Assembly: GCF_018860545.1 (NCBI RefSeq)
Contig: NZ_JAHKPN010000035.1
Coordinates: 1-64,000, forward strand
Source: Winogradskyella psychrotolerans
GTDB taxonomy: Bacteria; Bacteroidota; Bacteroidia; Flavobacteriales; Flavobacteriaceae
Direction: 5' to 3'
DNA length: 64,000 nt
The translations under genes and the position numbers were made by a program. The notes under the pieces are model-generated. The model did no database searches and was not told the DNA's origin. It saw nothing but the letters and a program-made list of their open reading frames with translations. Below, piece after piece: positions 33,785 through 43,298 of this stretch. Each line of letters begins with the position of its first letter. Within the stretch, counting starts at the first letter, position 1.

Positions 33785-36700
33785 ATGAAACAAAAAGGTT
33801 CACTTATTGAATGGGGAATGAAAAACACCGCTTTCCCTGTCGCGCTAGCTGTGGTGTTTTTTTGTATTGGTATTTTGGGCTTGGTTAATATGTCTAGGAA
33901 CGAGTTTCCAGATTTTACCATACGCACCGGTCTTGTGGTTGGTGTATATCCTGGAGCAAGTACTGAAGAAGTTGAAGCACAACTTACTACCAAATTAGAA
34001 GAATATTTATTTAGTTTTAATGAAATAGACAAAGCAAAAACCTACTCGTATTCGCAAGAAGGTATGAGCTATGTGTATGTTGAAATTGCTAATACCGTTG
34101 ATAAATATGAAACACAACAATTCTGGAATAGACTAAAAAATGATTTATTTGTTTTTCAACAAACCTCTTTACCACCAGAAGTTAGAGGCGTTATAGTCAA
34201 TAGCGATTTTGGTAACACTGCCGCCATGATTTTAACGGTAGAATCTAAAGACAGACCGTATAAAGATTTACAACTGCATGCTGAAGAAATAATAGACGAT
34301 TTACGTGGTATTGAAGAAATGGCTAAAATCAGCTATTCTGGTAGTATAAATGAACAAATCGCGGTTTATGTAGACCAAAACAAACTCGCCGAATATGCCA
34401 TAAGTCCAGGTATGTTAATGCAAAGTTTAAATGCGCAAGGTGCTATTAATGTTGCTGGAGACTTAGAATCGGAAACCATAGATTACCCTATTCATATTAA
34501 TCCATCATTTAATGATATCGCAGATATTTCGCAACACATCATTACTTCAGATGCTAACGGAAATGTAATTCGCGTAGGCGATATTGCAGAAGTAAAACGC
34601 GAGTATAACGATCCAGATTCTTACATTAAAAGTAATGGCACACGAAGCATCATCATTACTTTAGAAATGGCTAAAGGCAACAATATTGTTCAATTTGGTG
34701 ATGAAATTGAAGAACACATAGCCCAACTAAAGGAAGATTTACCGCAAGACATCAGTATAAATGTTATTGCTGACCAACCAGAAGCTGTCAACCATTCTAT
34801 AGCGCATTTTATGAAAGAGTTTGGCTACGCACTTATGGGTGTTATCTTGGTTTGTATGTTGCTACTACCATTTCGTGTAGCGTCACTAGCTGCAGCAACC
34901 ATACCTATTACCATTGCTTCTACATTGGCGGTTATGTATTTATTAAACATGGAGCTAAACACCGTTACACTGGCGGCTTTAATTGTTGTATTAGGTATTG
35001 TGGTGGACGACCCTATTGTGGTTATTGATAATTACGTTGAAAAACTAGACGAAGGTAAATCACGCTGGGAAGCCGCTTTAGAAAGTGCCACCGAATTATT
35101 TCCGTCTGTATTTACCGCAACTTTAGCAATTTCGGCAACCTTTTTCCCGCTTATGTTTTTTATGAGCGGAACAGCAAAAGACTTTTTAAGTACGTTTCCT
35201 TGGACCATATCTATAGCCTTATTCCTATCGCTAACCATTTCTGTATTATTGGTACCGCATTTAAATACCGTTTTTATAAAAAAAGGACTGCATTCACATA
35301 AAAAAGAAGGTGAAGAACACAAAAAATCGATGCTAGATCGTATTCAGAACTTCTTTAATAGTAGCGTAAACAGCGCTATGAAGCATTACCGAATCACAGT
35401 TATAGCTGGTACACTCTCAATACTTTTAGGGTTGTTTTTGTTTTCAAATGTAAGTCAGGAATTATTTCCAATCGTTGAAAGAAATCAATTTGCCGTAGAA
35501 GTTAACTTAAACAAATCTAGTAATTTAGAAGAAACAGCCAAGGTTGTAAATGAATTTGAGAAAGTATTAGCAAATGATGAACGCGTGGTCAACTACACCA
35601 GTTTTATCGGCGAAAGTTCACCAAGATTCCATATGGTGTATGCCCCTAATTTACCAGCAAAAAACTACGCGCAAATACTGGTGACAACAACTTCTGATGA
35701 TGCTACTGAAGAGGTATTAAGAGAATACGACAAAAAATATGCAGACATGTTTCCTAATGCTTATTTACGAATGAAGCAATTAAACATGGTCAATAAATCT
35801 GCACCTATTGAAATTAAATTATATGGAGATGATATTGCTGAAATAAAACAGTATGGTGATTCTATCATTAACCTAGCCAGACAAACACCACAAGCCATTT
35901 GGTCTAGAACTGATTTTGGTGAGGTTTATAACAAAGTTGGTATTCAACTCAAAGAACAGCAACTTGCACAAGCTGGCTTAACAAAACAAGATGTTGCCAA
36001 CACTATTGCAATGAACACGGAAGGTTTACACGCCACACAAATTTATGATGATAATTACGCCATAAACGTAAAGGTAAAGTCTAAAACGGATAAGGCACAA
36101 ACCCTATCAGACCTTAACCAACTTTCAATTATTGTGCCTTCAACAGGTAAAAATATTCCATTAAACCAAGTTGCAGACATAAAAGCAAATTGGGGACAAG
36201 AGCGCATTGTCCGGCAAAATGGTATGCGATGTTTAACCGTAAGAGTAGATATTGAAAAAGGCGCTGTAGCTAATGTGGTTTTAGAAAAAATTAAACCAAA
36301 ACTAGAAGCACTTCATATTCCAGAGCACATAAGAGTAGATTATGGTGGTGAGTTTGAAATGGCTCAAGAAAACCTGTTACCAATGGGAGTTTCTCTTTTA
36401 GTCAGTGTGGTTTTAATTATATTGATTCTTATATGGCATTTTAAATCATTTAAGCATGCGATTTTAAGTTTTATAACCATGCCGTTAAGTATTTTAGGAG
36501 CTGCGCTTGGGCTACTTTTAATGCAATATCCATTTGGTTTCACCTCTTTCTTAGGTATTTTGGCCTTATGTGGTATTGTGGTAAGAAACGGTATCATTTT
36601 AATTGACTACGCCGATGAGCTTCATCGCCACCATGGCAAAACCTATAGAGAAGCAGCCATTTTATCTGCGGAACGTAGAATGCGTCCCATATTTTTAACG

Positions 36701-36889
36701 TCAGCAGCAGCTGCTGTAGGTGTAACACCTATGATTATAAGCCGCTCTAGCCTCTGGGGACCTCTTGGTACTGTAATCGCGTTTGGTTTACTAATCTCAA
36801 TGGTGCTCACCCTTTATGTTTTACCAATTTTGTATTGGTTATTTTTTAGAGCAGATGAAGACAAAATAGAACAAGAACAAAACATTTAG
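33785..36889 (+). CDS. RND efflux pump inner-membrane permease
   Basis: 1034 residues, full length for the AcrB class. Helix 1 (VALAVVFFCIGILGLVNMSR) is followed by the porter domain, helices 2-6, a second periplasmic loop and helices 7-12. The proton relay Asp-Asp is in VVLGIVVDDPIVVIDNYVEK, and helix 10 has GIVVRNGIILIDYADE, with Arg at the usual Lys position, as in a subset of this family. Family end AVGVTPMIISRSSLWGPLGT. The pump drives substrates outward with proton uptake. Substrate cannot be inferred. It forms a complete tripartite system with its neighbours. Confidence 0.95.
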   Translation: MKQKGSLIEWGMKNTAFPVALAVVFFCIGILGLVNMSRNEFPDFTIRTGLVVGVYPGASTEEVEAQLTTKLEEYLFSFNEIDKAKTYSYSQEGMSYVYVEIANTVDKYETQQFWNRLKNDLFVFQQTSLPPEVRGVIVNSDFGNTAAMILTVESKDRPYKDLQLHAEEIIDDLRGIEEMAKISYSGSINEQIAVYVDQNKLAEYAISPGMLMQSLNAQGAINVAGDLESETIDYPIHINPSFNDIADISQHIITSDANGNVIRVGDIAEVKREYNDPDSYIKSNGTRSIIITLEMAKGNNIVQFGDEIEEHIAQLKEDLPQDISINVIADQPEAVNHSIAHFMKEFGYALMGVILVCMLLLPFRVASLAAATIPITIASTLAVMYLLNMELNTVTLAALIVVLGIVVDDPIVVIDNYVEKLDEGKSRWEAALESATELFPSVFTATLAISATFFPLMFFMSGTAKDFLSTFPWTISIALFLSLTISVLLVPHLNTVFIKKGLHSHKKEGEEHKKSMLDRIQNFFNSSVNSAMKHYRITVIAGTLSILLGLFLFSNVSQELFPIVERNQFAVEVNLNKSSNLEETAKVVNEFEKVLANDERVVNYTSFIGESSPRFHMVYAPNLPAKNYAQILVTTTSDDATEEVLREYDKKYADMFPNAYLRMKQLNMVNKSAPIEIKLYGDDIAEIKQYGDSIINLARQTPQAIWSRTDFGEVYNKVGIQLKEQQLAQAGLTKQDVANTIAMNTEGLHATQIYDDNYAINVKVKSKTDKAQTLSDLNQLSIIVPSTGKNIPLNQVADIKANWGQERIVRQNGMRCLTVRVDIEKGAVANVVLEKIKPKLEALHIPEHIRVDYGGEFEMAQENLLPMGVSLLVSVVLIILILIWHFKSFKHAILSFITMPLSILGAALGLLLMQYPFGFTSFLGILALCGIVVRNGIILIDYADELHRHHGKTYREAAILSAERRMRPIFLTSAAAAVGVTPMIISRSSLWGPLGTVIAFGLLISMVLTLYVLPILYWLFFRADEDKIEQEQNI

Positions 36890-36893
36890 AATC

Positions 36894-38219
36894 ATGATGA
36901 AGACCTATAAATCAGCATATTTTACAGCTAGTTTGTTTATTGTTTTCCTGTTAAGCATCACTAATATAAATGCGCAAGAAAACCAATTAAAACTAGATGA
37001 TTTAAAAAAGAAAGCGCTTCAATATAGCAGAAGTATAAAAAACGATTCGCTATTAATAAAAAGAGCGAAATTTGTAAAACAAGAAGCATTTCATAATTAT
37101 TTCCCTGAAGTATCAGCAAGCGCATTTGCAGTTCAAGCATTTGATTATTTGGTTCCTGAAATACCAAACTATTTACCAAATGGTATAGAGAATTTGTATT
37201 CGGTAAGTGCTGCTGCAACTCAAGCTGTTTATGCTGGTGGAAAAGTAAGAATTGGTAATGACCTTGCTGAATTACAACTAGAAGCTAGGAAAATTGGGCA
37301 TGAAACTGCAGTGGATTCAGTTATGCTAAATACGGAATTAAAATTTTGGCAATTAATACAAATACAAGAACAACAAAAAGTACTCACTGCCGGAAAAAAC
37401 TATGTAAACGAACTTTTAAAACAGCAACAAGACTTATTAGATGCAGGCCTCATTTCTAAAAGCCAAATGTTACAAGTAAAAGTTGAAAAAAGCAATATTC
37501 TAGCTAACGAATTAGAGCTTTCTAACTTACGAAAAATCGCCCTTTTAGATTTAGCACTTTATGTTGGTATACCTTTCGATACCGCAATGGTGGCTACAAG
37601 TAATGTAACTAAAGACAATTTTTCAACTTCAATCTTAAATGATAATTTAAGTATAGATTTGCCCAATAACAATCTTTATCAGTTATCAAAAAAGCAAGTT
37701 GATGCGGCTCAATTGCAAGTTAAAAACGAAAAATCTAATTTATTGCCGCAAGTAGCAATTGGTATTAATGCTGCAAAAGTGGGATCGTTTAACGATGCTT
37801 TTAATATGAATATTCAGCCCATTGCTTTTGGTTCTGTAACCATACCTATTTCGGCGTTTTGGGGCAAAGAAAAAAAGCGAATTCACCAAAAAGAGGTGGA
37901 CTTAAAAATTGCTGAAAATAATTTATTGGATGTTGAAGACCAATTAACAAAATACATTACCAAAAATTGGTACGATTTACAAACAGCCAACAAACGCATA
38001 CAGTTTGCTTTGGACAAACTTGATTTTGCTACCGAAAATTTAGAAGCGCAACGTGACAATTACAATAATGGGTTAAATAATTTATCGGATTTATTAGACG
38101 CTAGACAAACTAAAGAAGAAGCCGAAGCCGATGTAGTGAATGCCATTGCCAATTTTAAACAAAAAGAAGCAACATACCTATACAGCATAAATCAAATAGA
38201 AATTCCGGATTTAGATTAA
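36894..38219 (+). CDS. TolC-type outer-membrane efflux channel
   Basis: 441 residues from ATG 36894 (a second ATG follows directly at 36897). Signal peptide ends near NINAQ (about 28). The helical hairpin repeats of the outer-membrane efflux protein family are seen in both halves, for example FVNELLKQQQDLLDAGLISK-like in the first and NNGLNNLSDLLDARQTKEEA in the second. It starts 4 nt after the pump stop and ends at the terminator 38239, being the last gene of the efflux operon. Confidence 0.94.
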   Translation: MMKTYKSAYFTASLFIVFLLSITNINAQENQLKLDDLKKKALQYSRSIKNDSLLIKRAKFVKQEAFHNYFPEVSASAFAVQAFDYLVPEIPNYLPNGIENLYSVSAAATQAVYAGGKVRIGNDLAELQLEARKIGHETAVDSVMLNTELKFWQLIQIQEQQKVLTAGKNYVNELLKQQQDLLDAGLISKSQMLQVKVEKSNILANELELSNLRKIALLDLALYVGIPFDTAMVATSNVTKDNFSTSILNDNLSIDLPNNNLYQLSKKQVDAAQLQVKNEKSNLLPQVAIGINAAKVGSFNDAFNMNIQPIAFGSVTIPISAFWGKEKKRIHQKEVDLKIAENNLLDVEDQLTKYITKNWYDLQTANKRIQFALDKLDFATENLEAQRDNYNNGLNNLSDLLDARQTKEEAEADVVNAIANFKQKEATYLYSINQIEIPDLD

Positions 38220-38238
38220 TAGCAAAACTAAAACCAAC

Positions 38239-38285
38239 AAAAAGGCTATTAAGCAGTGTTACTTTCATTGTTTTTAGCCTTTTTT
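38239..38285 (+). terminator. Terminator of the efflux operon
   Basis: AAAGGCTA (38241-38248) and TAGCCTTT (38275-38282) with T run to 38285; the loop is 26 nt. Confidence 0.7.
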
Positions 38286-38573
38286 ATTTTCAACATTCTA
38301 CCAAGAATTACTTCAATTTATAAAAGGTTATTTATTTAAAACTTCATAAAAAAAACTGATAGACTTATAATTAATCGCTAACGCTAGTCTTTATGGTTTT
38401 AAAAACTAATAAACAATAGATTAATTAAGATTTTAAGCGTCAAGTAAGCGGTGCGATTATAACATGAATTTATAAAACATTAATACATTAAAAATTTCAT
38501 CTTTTAAGTAACTTCAAAAATTCTCTAAAAAAACCCGTTGTTTATATCATAGACTTTGTTTACTTTAGTTCTT
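38286..38573. other. Leader region of relA/spoT, nothing coding seen
   Basis: AT-rich, without an open frame of any length. TACTTTAG at 38560-38567 is a near match to the -7 box, 6 nt before the ATG at 38574, suggesting a short leader. No hairpin or repeat of note was seen in the rest. Confidence 0.5.
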
Positions 38574-40781
38574 ATGACAGAGGAAGCTATAGAAAAAGAA
38601 AATAAAGCCATTGCCAAAGCCTACAAAGAATTACTTAAGGTCAGTTATCAAACTTTAACTGATGATGATAAGAAATTAATTCGACACGCCTTTGAAGTCG
38701 CCGTTGACGCTCATAAAGATCAGCGACGAAAATCTGGGGAAGCTTATATATTTCACCCTATTGCTGTAGCAAAAATTGTGGCACAAGAAATCGGAATGGA
38801 TGCTACATCTATTGCGGCAGCTTTACTCCATGATGTCGTTGAAGACAATCCGGATTACACGATTGACGACATGGAGCAATTGTTTGGAGAAACCGTAGCC
38901 CGAATTGTAGATGGGCTCACCAAAATTTCTTCATTAAAGAAAGACATGGATGTGTCTTTGCAAGCGGAGAATTTCAGAAAAATGCTACTTACTCTAAATG
39001 ATGACGTTAGAGTAATTATTATAAAGATAGCAGACCGTTTGCACAATATGCAAACCATGGATTCTATGCGATCGGACAAGCAAGTTAAAATCGCTTCAGA
39101 AACCCTGTATATTTATGCTCCTTTAGCACATAGAATTGGGCTTTATAATATAAAAACCGAGTTAGAAGACTTAGGTTTAAAATATACCGAACCTGAAGTT
39201 TACAATGACATTTTAGGTAAGATCCAAGACAGTAAAGAAGATCAAGACGCGTATATTAAAGCGTTTTCAAAAGTCATTGAAGATTCTTTAAATACTGAAG
39301 GCTTAAACTACGAAATTAAAGGACGACCTAAGTCAATCTTCAGTATTCGCAGGAAGATGGTAAAACAAGGGGTTTCTTTCGACGAGGTTTATGATAAATT
39401 TGCTGTTAGAATTATATACAAATCAGATTTAGCCAACGAAAAGTTTCTAGCCTGGAAAATTTACTCCATTGTAACCGATCATTTTACTCCCAATCCTATT
39501 CGACTTCGAGATTGGATTTCCTCTCCGAAATCTACAGGTTATGAAGCCCTTCATATTACCGTTGTTGGTCCAAAAAGCCGTTGGGTGGAAGTTCAGATTC
39601 GAAGTCAACGAATGAATGAAATTGCAGAAAAAGGTTATGCGGCGCATTACAAGTACAAAAACGCAGATGCTAAAGAAGATAATTTAGATTTATGGATTAA
39701 TCGTTTACAAGAGGCGTTAGAAAATAACGAAGCCGATGCTGTTGATTTTGTAGAACAATTTAAACTCAATTTATATTCAAAAGAGATTTTTGTCTTCTCG
39801 CCAAAAGGAGATTTAAAATCTTTACCTAAAGGCGCTACTCCGCTCGACTTCGCATTTAGCATTCACACTGAAGTGGGTTTAAAAACGCGTGGAGCTAAAG
39901 TAAATGGCAAATTAATGCCGTTGAGTCACGAGCTACAGAGTGGTGACCGTGTAGAAATATTAACGTCAGACAGTGCTAAACCCAACTCTAACTGGCTAGA
40001 TTATGCGACAACAGCAAGAGCACGCAGCAAAATTAAATCGGCTTTAAACGAGGGTACAAAAGAAATTGCTGAAGAAGGAAAGGAGATTTTAAGAAGAAAA
40101 TTAAAACAACTTAAAATTACACTCAATGAAAATTCCGTAAATGAACTGGTCAGCTACTTTAAGCTGAACACTTCCTTAGATTTATTTTATCGTGTTGGTA
40201 TTGGAACAATAGACAATACAAAACTAAAAGCCTTTGCCTCTTCTCGAAGCAATGCCTTTGTAAGTTATTTTAAAAACAAAATTTACAAACCGCCTGTTTC
40301 TAAAGATATCCATAAAGAAGAGCTCACGTCTAAATTTGACATGCTTGTTTTTGGTAAAGAAGAAGAAAAACTCAACTATACTTTAGCTAATTGTTGTAAT
40401 CCAATTCCTGGAGATAAAGTATTTGGTTTCTTAACCATTAACGATGGCTTAAAAGTTCATAAAACCAATTGCCCAAATGCTGTGAGCTTACAATCTAACT
40501 ATGCGTATAGAATTATGCAAGCCAAATGGATTGATTCATCGCAACAGGTCTATACCTCGCAGATTCTGTTATCTGGTATAGACAATTTAGGACTTGTAAA
40601 CGATATCACTAGACTTATCTCAGGCAATATGCACGTTAATATGAAGAGTATTAGCTTTTCTAGTGATGATGGCATCTTTACAGGAAAAATAACAGTTCAG
40701 GTTAAAAATCAGGCCATGCTAAAAAAGCTCATTGATAAGCTTAAAAAAATTAATGGAATTGACAAAGTAACTCGAGTATAA
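38574..40781 (+). CDS. Bifunctional (p)ppGpp synthetase/hydrolase
   Basis: 735 residues from ATG 38574; a TTG six codons upstream is less likely. Domains in order: hydrolase HD (about 35-180: RRKSGEAYIFHPIAVAKI and ALLHDVVEDNPDYT with the HD pair intact, HRLHNMQTM), synthetase (about 225-340: KGRPKSIFSIRRKM, GYEALHITVVGP), TGS (about 385-445: VFSPKGDLKSLPKGATPLDF), a conserved Cys block (LANCCNPIPGD) and ACT (about 660-735). It makes and degrades the stringent-response alarmone. Both activities look intact. In Bacteroidota a single Rel-type enzyme usually serves. Confidence 0.95.
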   Translation: MTEEAIEKENKAIAKAYKELLKVSYQTLTDDDKKLIRHAFEVAVDAHKDQRRKSGEAYIFHPIAVAKIVAQEIGMDATSIAAALLHDVVEDNPDYTIDDMEQLFGETVARIVDGLTKISSLKKDMDVSLQAENFRKMLLTLNDDVRVIIIKIADRLHNMQTMDSMRSDKQVKIASETLYIYAPLAHRIGLYNIKTELEDLGLKYTEPEVYNDILGKIQDSKEDQDAYIKAFSKVIEDSLNTEGLNYEIKGRPKSIFSIRRKMVKQGVSFDEVYDKFAVRIIYKSDLANEKFLAWKIYSIVTDHFTPNPIRLRDWISSPKSTGYEALHITVVGPKSRWVEVQIRSQRMNEIAEKGYAAHYKYKNADAKEDNLDLWINRLQEALENNEADAVDFVEQFKLNLYSKEIFVFSPKGDLKSLPKGATPLDFAFSIHTEVGLKTRGAKVNGKLMPLSHELQSGDRVEILTSDSAKPNSNWLDYATTARARSKIKSALNEGTKEIAEEGKEILRRKLKQLKITLNENSVNELVSYFKLNTSLDLFYRVGIGTIDNTKLKAFASSRSNAFVSYFKNKIYKPPVSKDIHKEELTSKFDMLVFGKEEEKLNYTLANCCNPIPGDKVFGFLTINDGLKVHKTNCPNAVSLQSNYAYRIMQAKWIDSSQQVYTSQILLSGIDNLGLVNDITRLISGNMHVNMKSISFSSDDGIFTGKITVQVKNQAMLKKLIDKLKKINGIDKVTRV

Positions 40782-40865
40782 AGGTTATTAACTATTATTC
40801 TAAACTTGTTCATTTCTTTCGGTTATAATCACGAATTTTATAATTCATATCCTATAAAATTTGTG

Positions 40866-40873
40866 TAAATTTG
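40866..40873 (+). promoter_or_regulatory. -7 box of the fur-purA operon
   Basis: TAAATTTG fits TAnnTTTG and lies 10 nt before the ATG at 40884, so the leader would be only a few bases long. The -33 part is not clear. Confidence 0.45.
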
Positions 40874-40883
40874 CCCTTTAATT

Positions 40884-41336
40884 ATGAATGCAACCACACA
40901 AGAAAGTAATCAGGAAATCGTAAAACGTGTTTTTACACAATTCCTTGAAGACAAAGGTCATAGAAAAACACCTGAGCGCTACGCTATACTTCAAGAAATT
41001 TACGATAACAAAGACCATTTTGATATTGAATCTCTATATATCAAAATGAAAAACAAAAACTATCGCGTCAGTAGAGCGACGCTTTACAACACTATTGAAT
41101 TACTATTAGAATGTGCCTTAGTCCGCAAACATCAGTTTGGTAAAAGTCAGGCACATTACGAAAAATCGTATTTTGATAAAAACCACGATCATGTCATTCT
41201 CACAGATACCGGAGAAGTCATCGAATTTTGTGACCCACGCATTCAATCTATCAAAAAAACCATAGAAGAGGTTTTTGATATTCAGATAACTAATCATTCA
41301 TTATATTTTTACGGTAATCGTAAAAAAGACGACTAA
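40884..41336 (+). CDS. Fur family transcriptional regulator
   Basis: 150 residues. Winged helix part: [18 protein letters not shown] and [20 protein letters not shown] (about 24-80), the family's recognition helix. In the dimer/metal part it has [20 protein letters not shown], where most Fur proteins have CxxC; both structural-zinc cysteine pairs are missing, so it is a Zn-site-poor Fur-like protein as found in several Flavobacteriia. His residues for the regulatory site ([11 protein letters not shown]) are present. It stands 12 nt before purA in one operon. Confidence 0.9.
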   Translation: MNATTQESNQEIVKRVFTQFLEDKGHRKTPERYAILQEIYDNKDHFDIESLYIKMKNKNYRVSRATLYNTIELLLECALVRKHQFGKSQAHYEKSYFDKNHDHVILTDTGEVIEFCDPRIQSIKKTIEEVFDIQITNHSLYFYGNRKKDD

Positions 41337-41348
41337 CTCAATTTTAAA

Positions 41349-42629
41349 ATGGCAGTAGATTTACTACTTGGATTACAATGGGGAGATGAAGGCAAAGGAA
41401 AAATTGTCGATGTATTTACCTCTAATTACGATATTATTGCACGTTTTCAAGGTGGCCCAAATGCAGGTCACACTTTAGTGTTTAACGGTAAAAAACATGT
41501 TTTACACACGATCCCTTCAGGTATTTTTCACGAAAACAAAGTGAATCTTGTTGGTAATGGTGTTGTTATTGACCCTGTTATTTTCAAAAAAGAGCTCGAT
41601 AAGTTAGAAGAGCAAAATGTAGATTATAAAAAATCTCTTTGTATTTCGCGTAAAGCTCATATCATCTTACCAACACACCGTTTATTGGATGCTGCGAGTG
41701 AAGCTTCTAAAGGAAAAGCAAAAATTGGATCTACTTTAAAAGGTATTGGTCCAACATACATGGACAAAACCGGCAGAAACGGAATAAGAGTTGGCGATAT
41801 TGAATTAGCCGATTGGAAAGATAAATACAGAGCTTTAGCAGACAAGCACGAAGCGATGATTGAATTTTACAATGTTGATATTCAATACGATTTAAAAGAA
41901 TTAGAAGCCGATTTCTTCGAAGCTATTGAAACTTTAAAAAGTTTAGCTTTTATTGATTCTGAAGAATACATCCATCAAGCACAACAGTCAGGTAAATCTA
42001 TATTAGCAGAAGGAGCTCAAGGGTCTTTATTAGATATTGACTTCGGAACATACCCTTTTGTAACGTCTTCAAATACAACAGCAGCAGGTGCCTGTACAGG
42101 TTTAGGTGTTGCACCTAACCAAATTGGTGAAGTCTTCGGTATTTTTAAAGCTTATACAACTCGTGTTGGTTCAGGTCCATTTCCTACAGAATTATTTGAC
42201 GAAGATGGTGAAACAATGGCTAAAGTTGGAAACGAATTCGGAGCTACAACTGGTCGCCCAAGACGTTGCGGTTGGTTAGACTTAGTAGCGTTACGTTATG
42301 CATGTCAAGTTAATGGAGTGACACAACTCATTATGATGAAAGGAGATGTGCTTTCTGGATTTGAAACCCTTAAAGTATGTACTGCTTACAACTATAAAGG
42401 TGAAACGATTACACATTTACCTTACAATATTGAAGAAGAAAACATCACACCTATCTATACAGAAGTAAAAGGTTGGGCTGCTGATTTAACAGGAATGACC
42501 GAAGCTTCGCAACTTCCAGAAAATCTTAACGGTTATGTTGAGTTCTTAGAAAAAGAATTAAACATTCCTATTACAATTGTATCTGTAGGTCCTGATCGTA
42601 AACAAACCATTATTCGCAAGACGGTTTAA
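41349..42629 (+). CDS. purA: Adenylosuccinate synthase
   Basis: 426 residues, full length. It joins IMP and aspartate with GTP, the first committed step to AMP. The start LLLGLQWGDEGKGKIVDV holds the P-loop and catalytic Asp; NAGHTLVF carries the catalytic His; GSTLKGIGPTYMDK, SILAEGAQGSLLDIDFGTYP, TTGRPRRCGWLDLVALRYA and SVGPDRKQTI are all present. It lies in an operon after the Fur-like regulator and 4 nt before a beta-barrel gene. Confidence 0.98.
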   Translation: MAVDLLLGLQWGDEGKGKIVDVFTSNYDIIARFQGGPNAGHTLVFNGKKHVLHTIPSGIFHENKVNLVGNGVVIDPVIFKKELDKLEEQNVDYKKSLCISRKAHIILPTHRLLDAASEASKGKAKIGSTLKGIGPTYMDKTGRNGIRVGDIELADWKDKYRALADKHEAMIEFYNVDIQYDLKELEADFFEAIETLKSLAFIDSEEYIHQAQQSGKSILAEGAQGSLLDIDFGTYPFVTSSNTTAAGACTGLGVAPNQIGEVFGIFKAYTTRVGSGPFPTELFDEDGETMAKVGNEFGATTGRPRRCGWLDLVALRYACQVNGVTQLIMMKGDVLSGFETLKVCTAYNYKGETITHLPYNIEEENITPIYTEVKGWAADLTGMTEASQLPENLNGYVEFLEKELNIPITIVSVGPDRKQTIIRKTV

Positions 42630-42633
42630 GTAT

Positions 42634-43212
42634 ATGGTTCAAAAGGTTGCTTTTTTTATCTTAGGTCTTGTTTCAATTGTAGGGTATTCCCAAAATTCAA
42701 ACGGACAGATAGAATTAAGTTATCCTATAACGCTCGATGATAATTTTGTAGGTCAAAACTATAAAGGCATCATTGACTTGGGGCTTCAATATCGTTTTGC
42801 TAACTTAAAGATCTTCCATATTGGGGGTTCGCTTAACGCAGGTTATTTAAAAAAATCCGTACAAGAACCCACACAACCAGCTGATGTTAAACTGTTTACT
42901 ATTCAACCTAGAGTTTTTGCAAAATTATATTTACCTAACCTTACAAAGTTTCATCCTTCTGTAGGGTTAGGATATAGTATTTTTATGTTTAAACCAGTCA
43001 ATGAAGCCACGTTACTTAACAACACTCAGTATGATAGTGAAAACAGTTCGGGCTTTAATTTTAATGTCGCATTAGCTTACGACCTTACTTCTAAAGTCTT
43101 ACTTCTACTTCAATACGATTTTGTAAAACTTGCTACAGACCACGATATCCCAGATATTACTTACAATACAAATATTAATATTTTAAAGATTGGATTGGGT
43201 TACAAATTCTAA
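42634..43212 (+). CDS. Outer-membrane beta-barrel-like protein
   Basis: 192 residues. Signal peptide to about residue 20 (IVGYSQ). The mature part is a succession of amphipathic strands with aromatic ends (LGLQYRFANLKIFHIGGSL, GLGYSIFMFKP, ILKIGLGYKF at the very C-terminus ending in Phe), which is typical for an eight-stranded outer-membrane barrel. Function unknown. It follows purA by 4 nt; the next gene, OstA-like, also belongs to the outer envelope. Confidence 0.75.
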   Translation: MVQKVAFFILGLVSIVGYSQNSNGQIELSYPITLDDNFVGQNYKGIIDLGLQYRFANLKIFHIGGSLNAGYLKKSVQEPTQPADVKLFTIQPRVFAKLYLPNLTKFHPSVGLGYSIFMFKPVNEATLLNNTQYDSENSSGFNFNVALAYDLTSKVLLLLQYDFVKLATDHDIPDITYNTNINILKIGLGYKF

Positions 43213-43298
43213 TACGACCATAATTATCTGTTAAAAAAAACGTTAACGCACACTAAAGCCATTCTAATAAGTGTTATTTTGTAAAAAATATATGTCTT

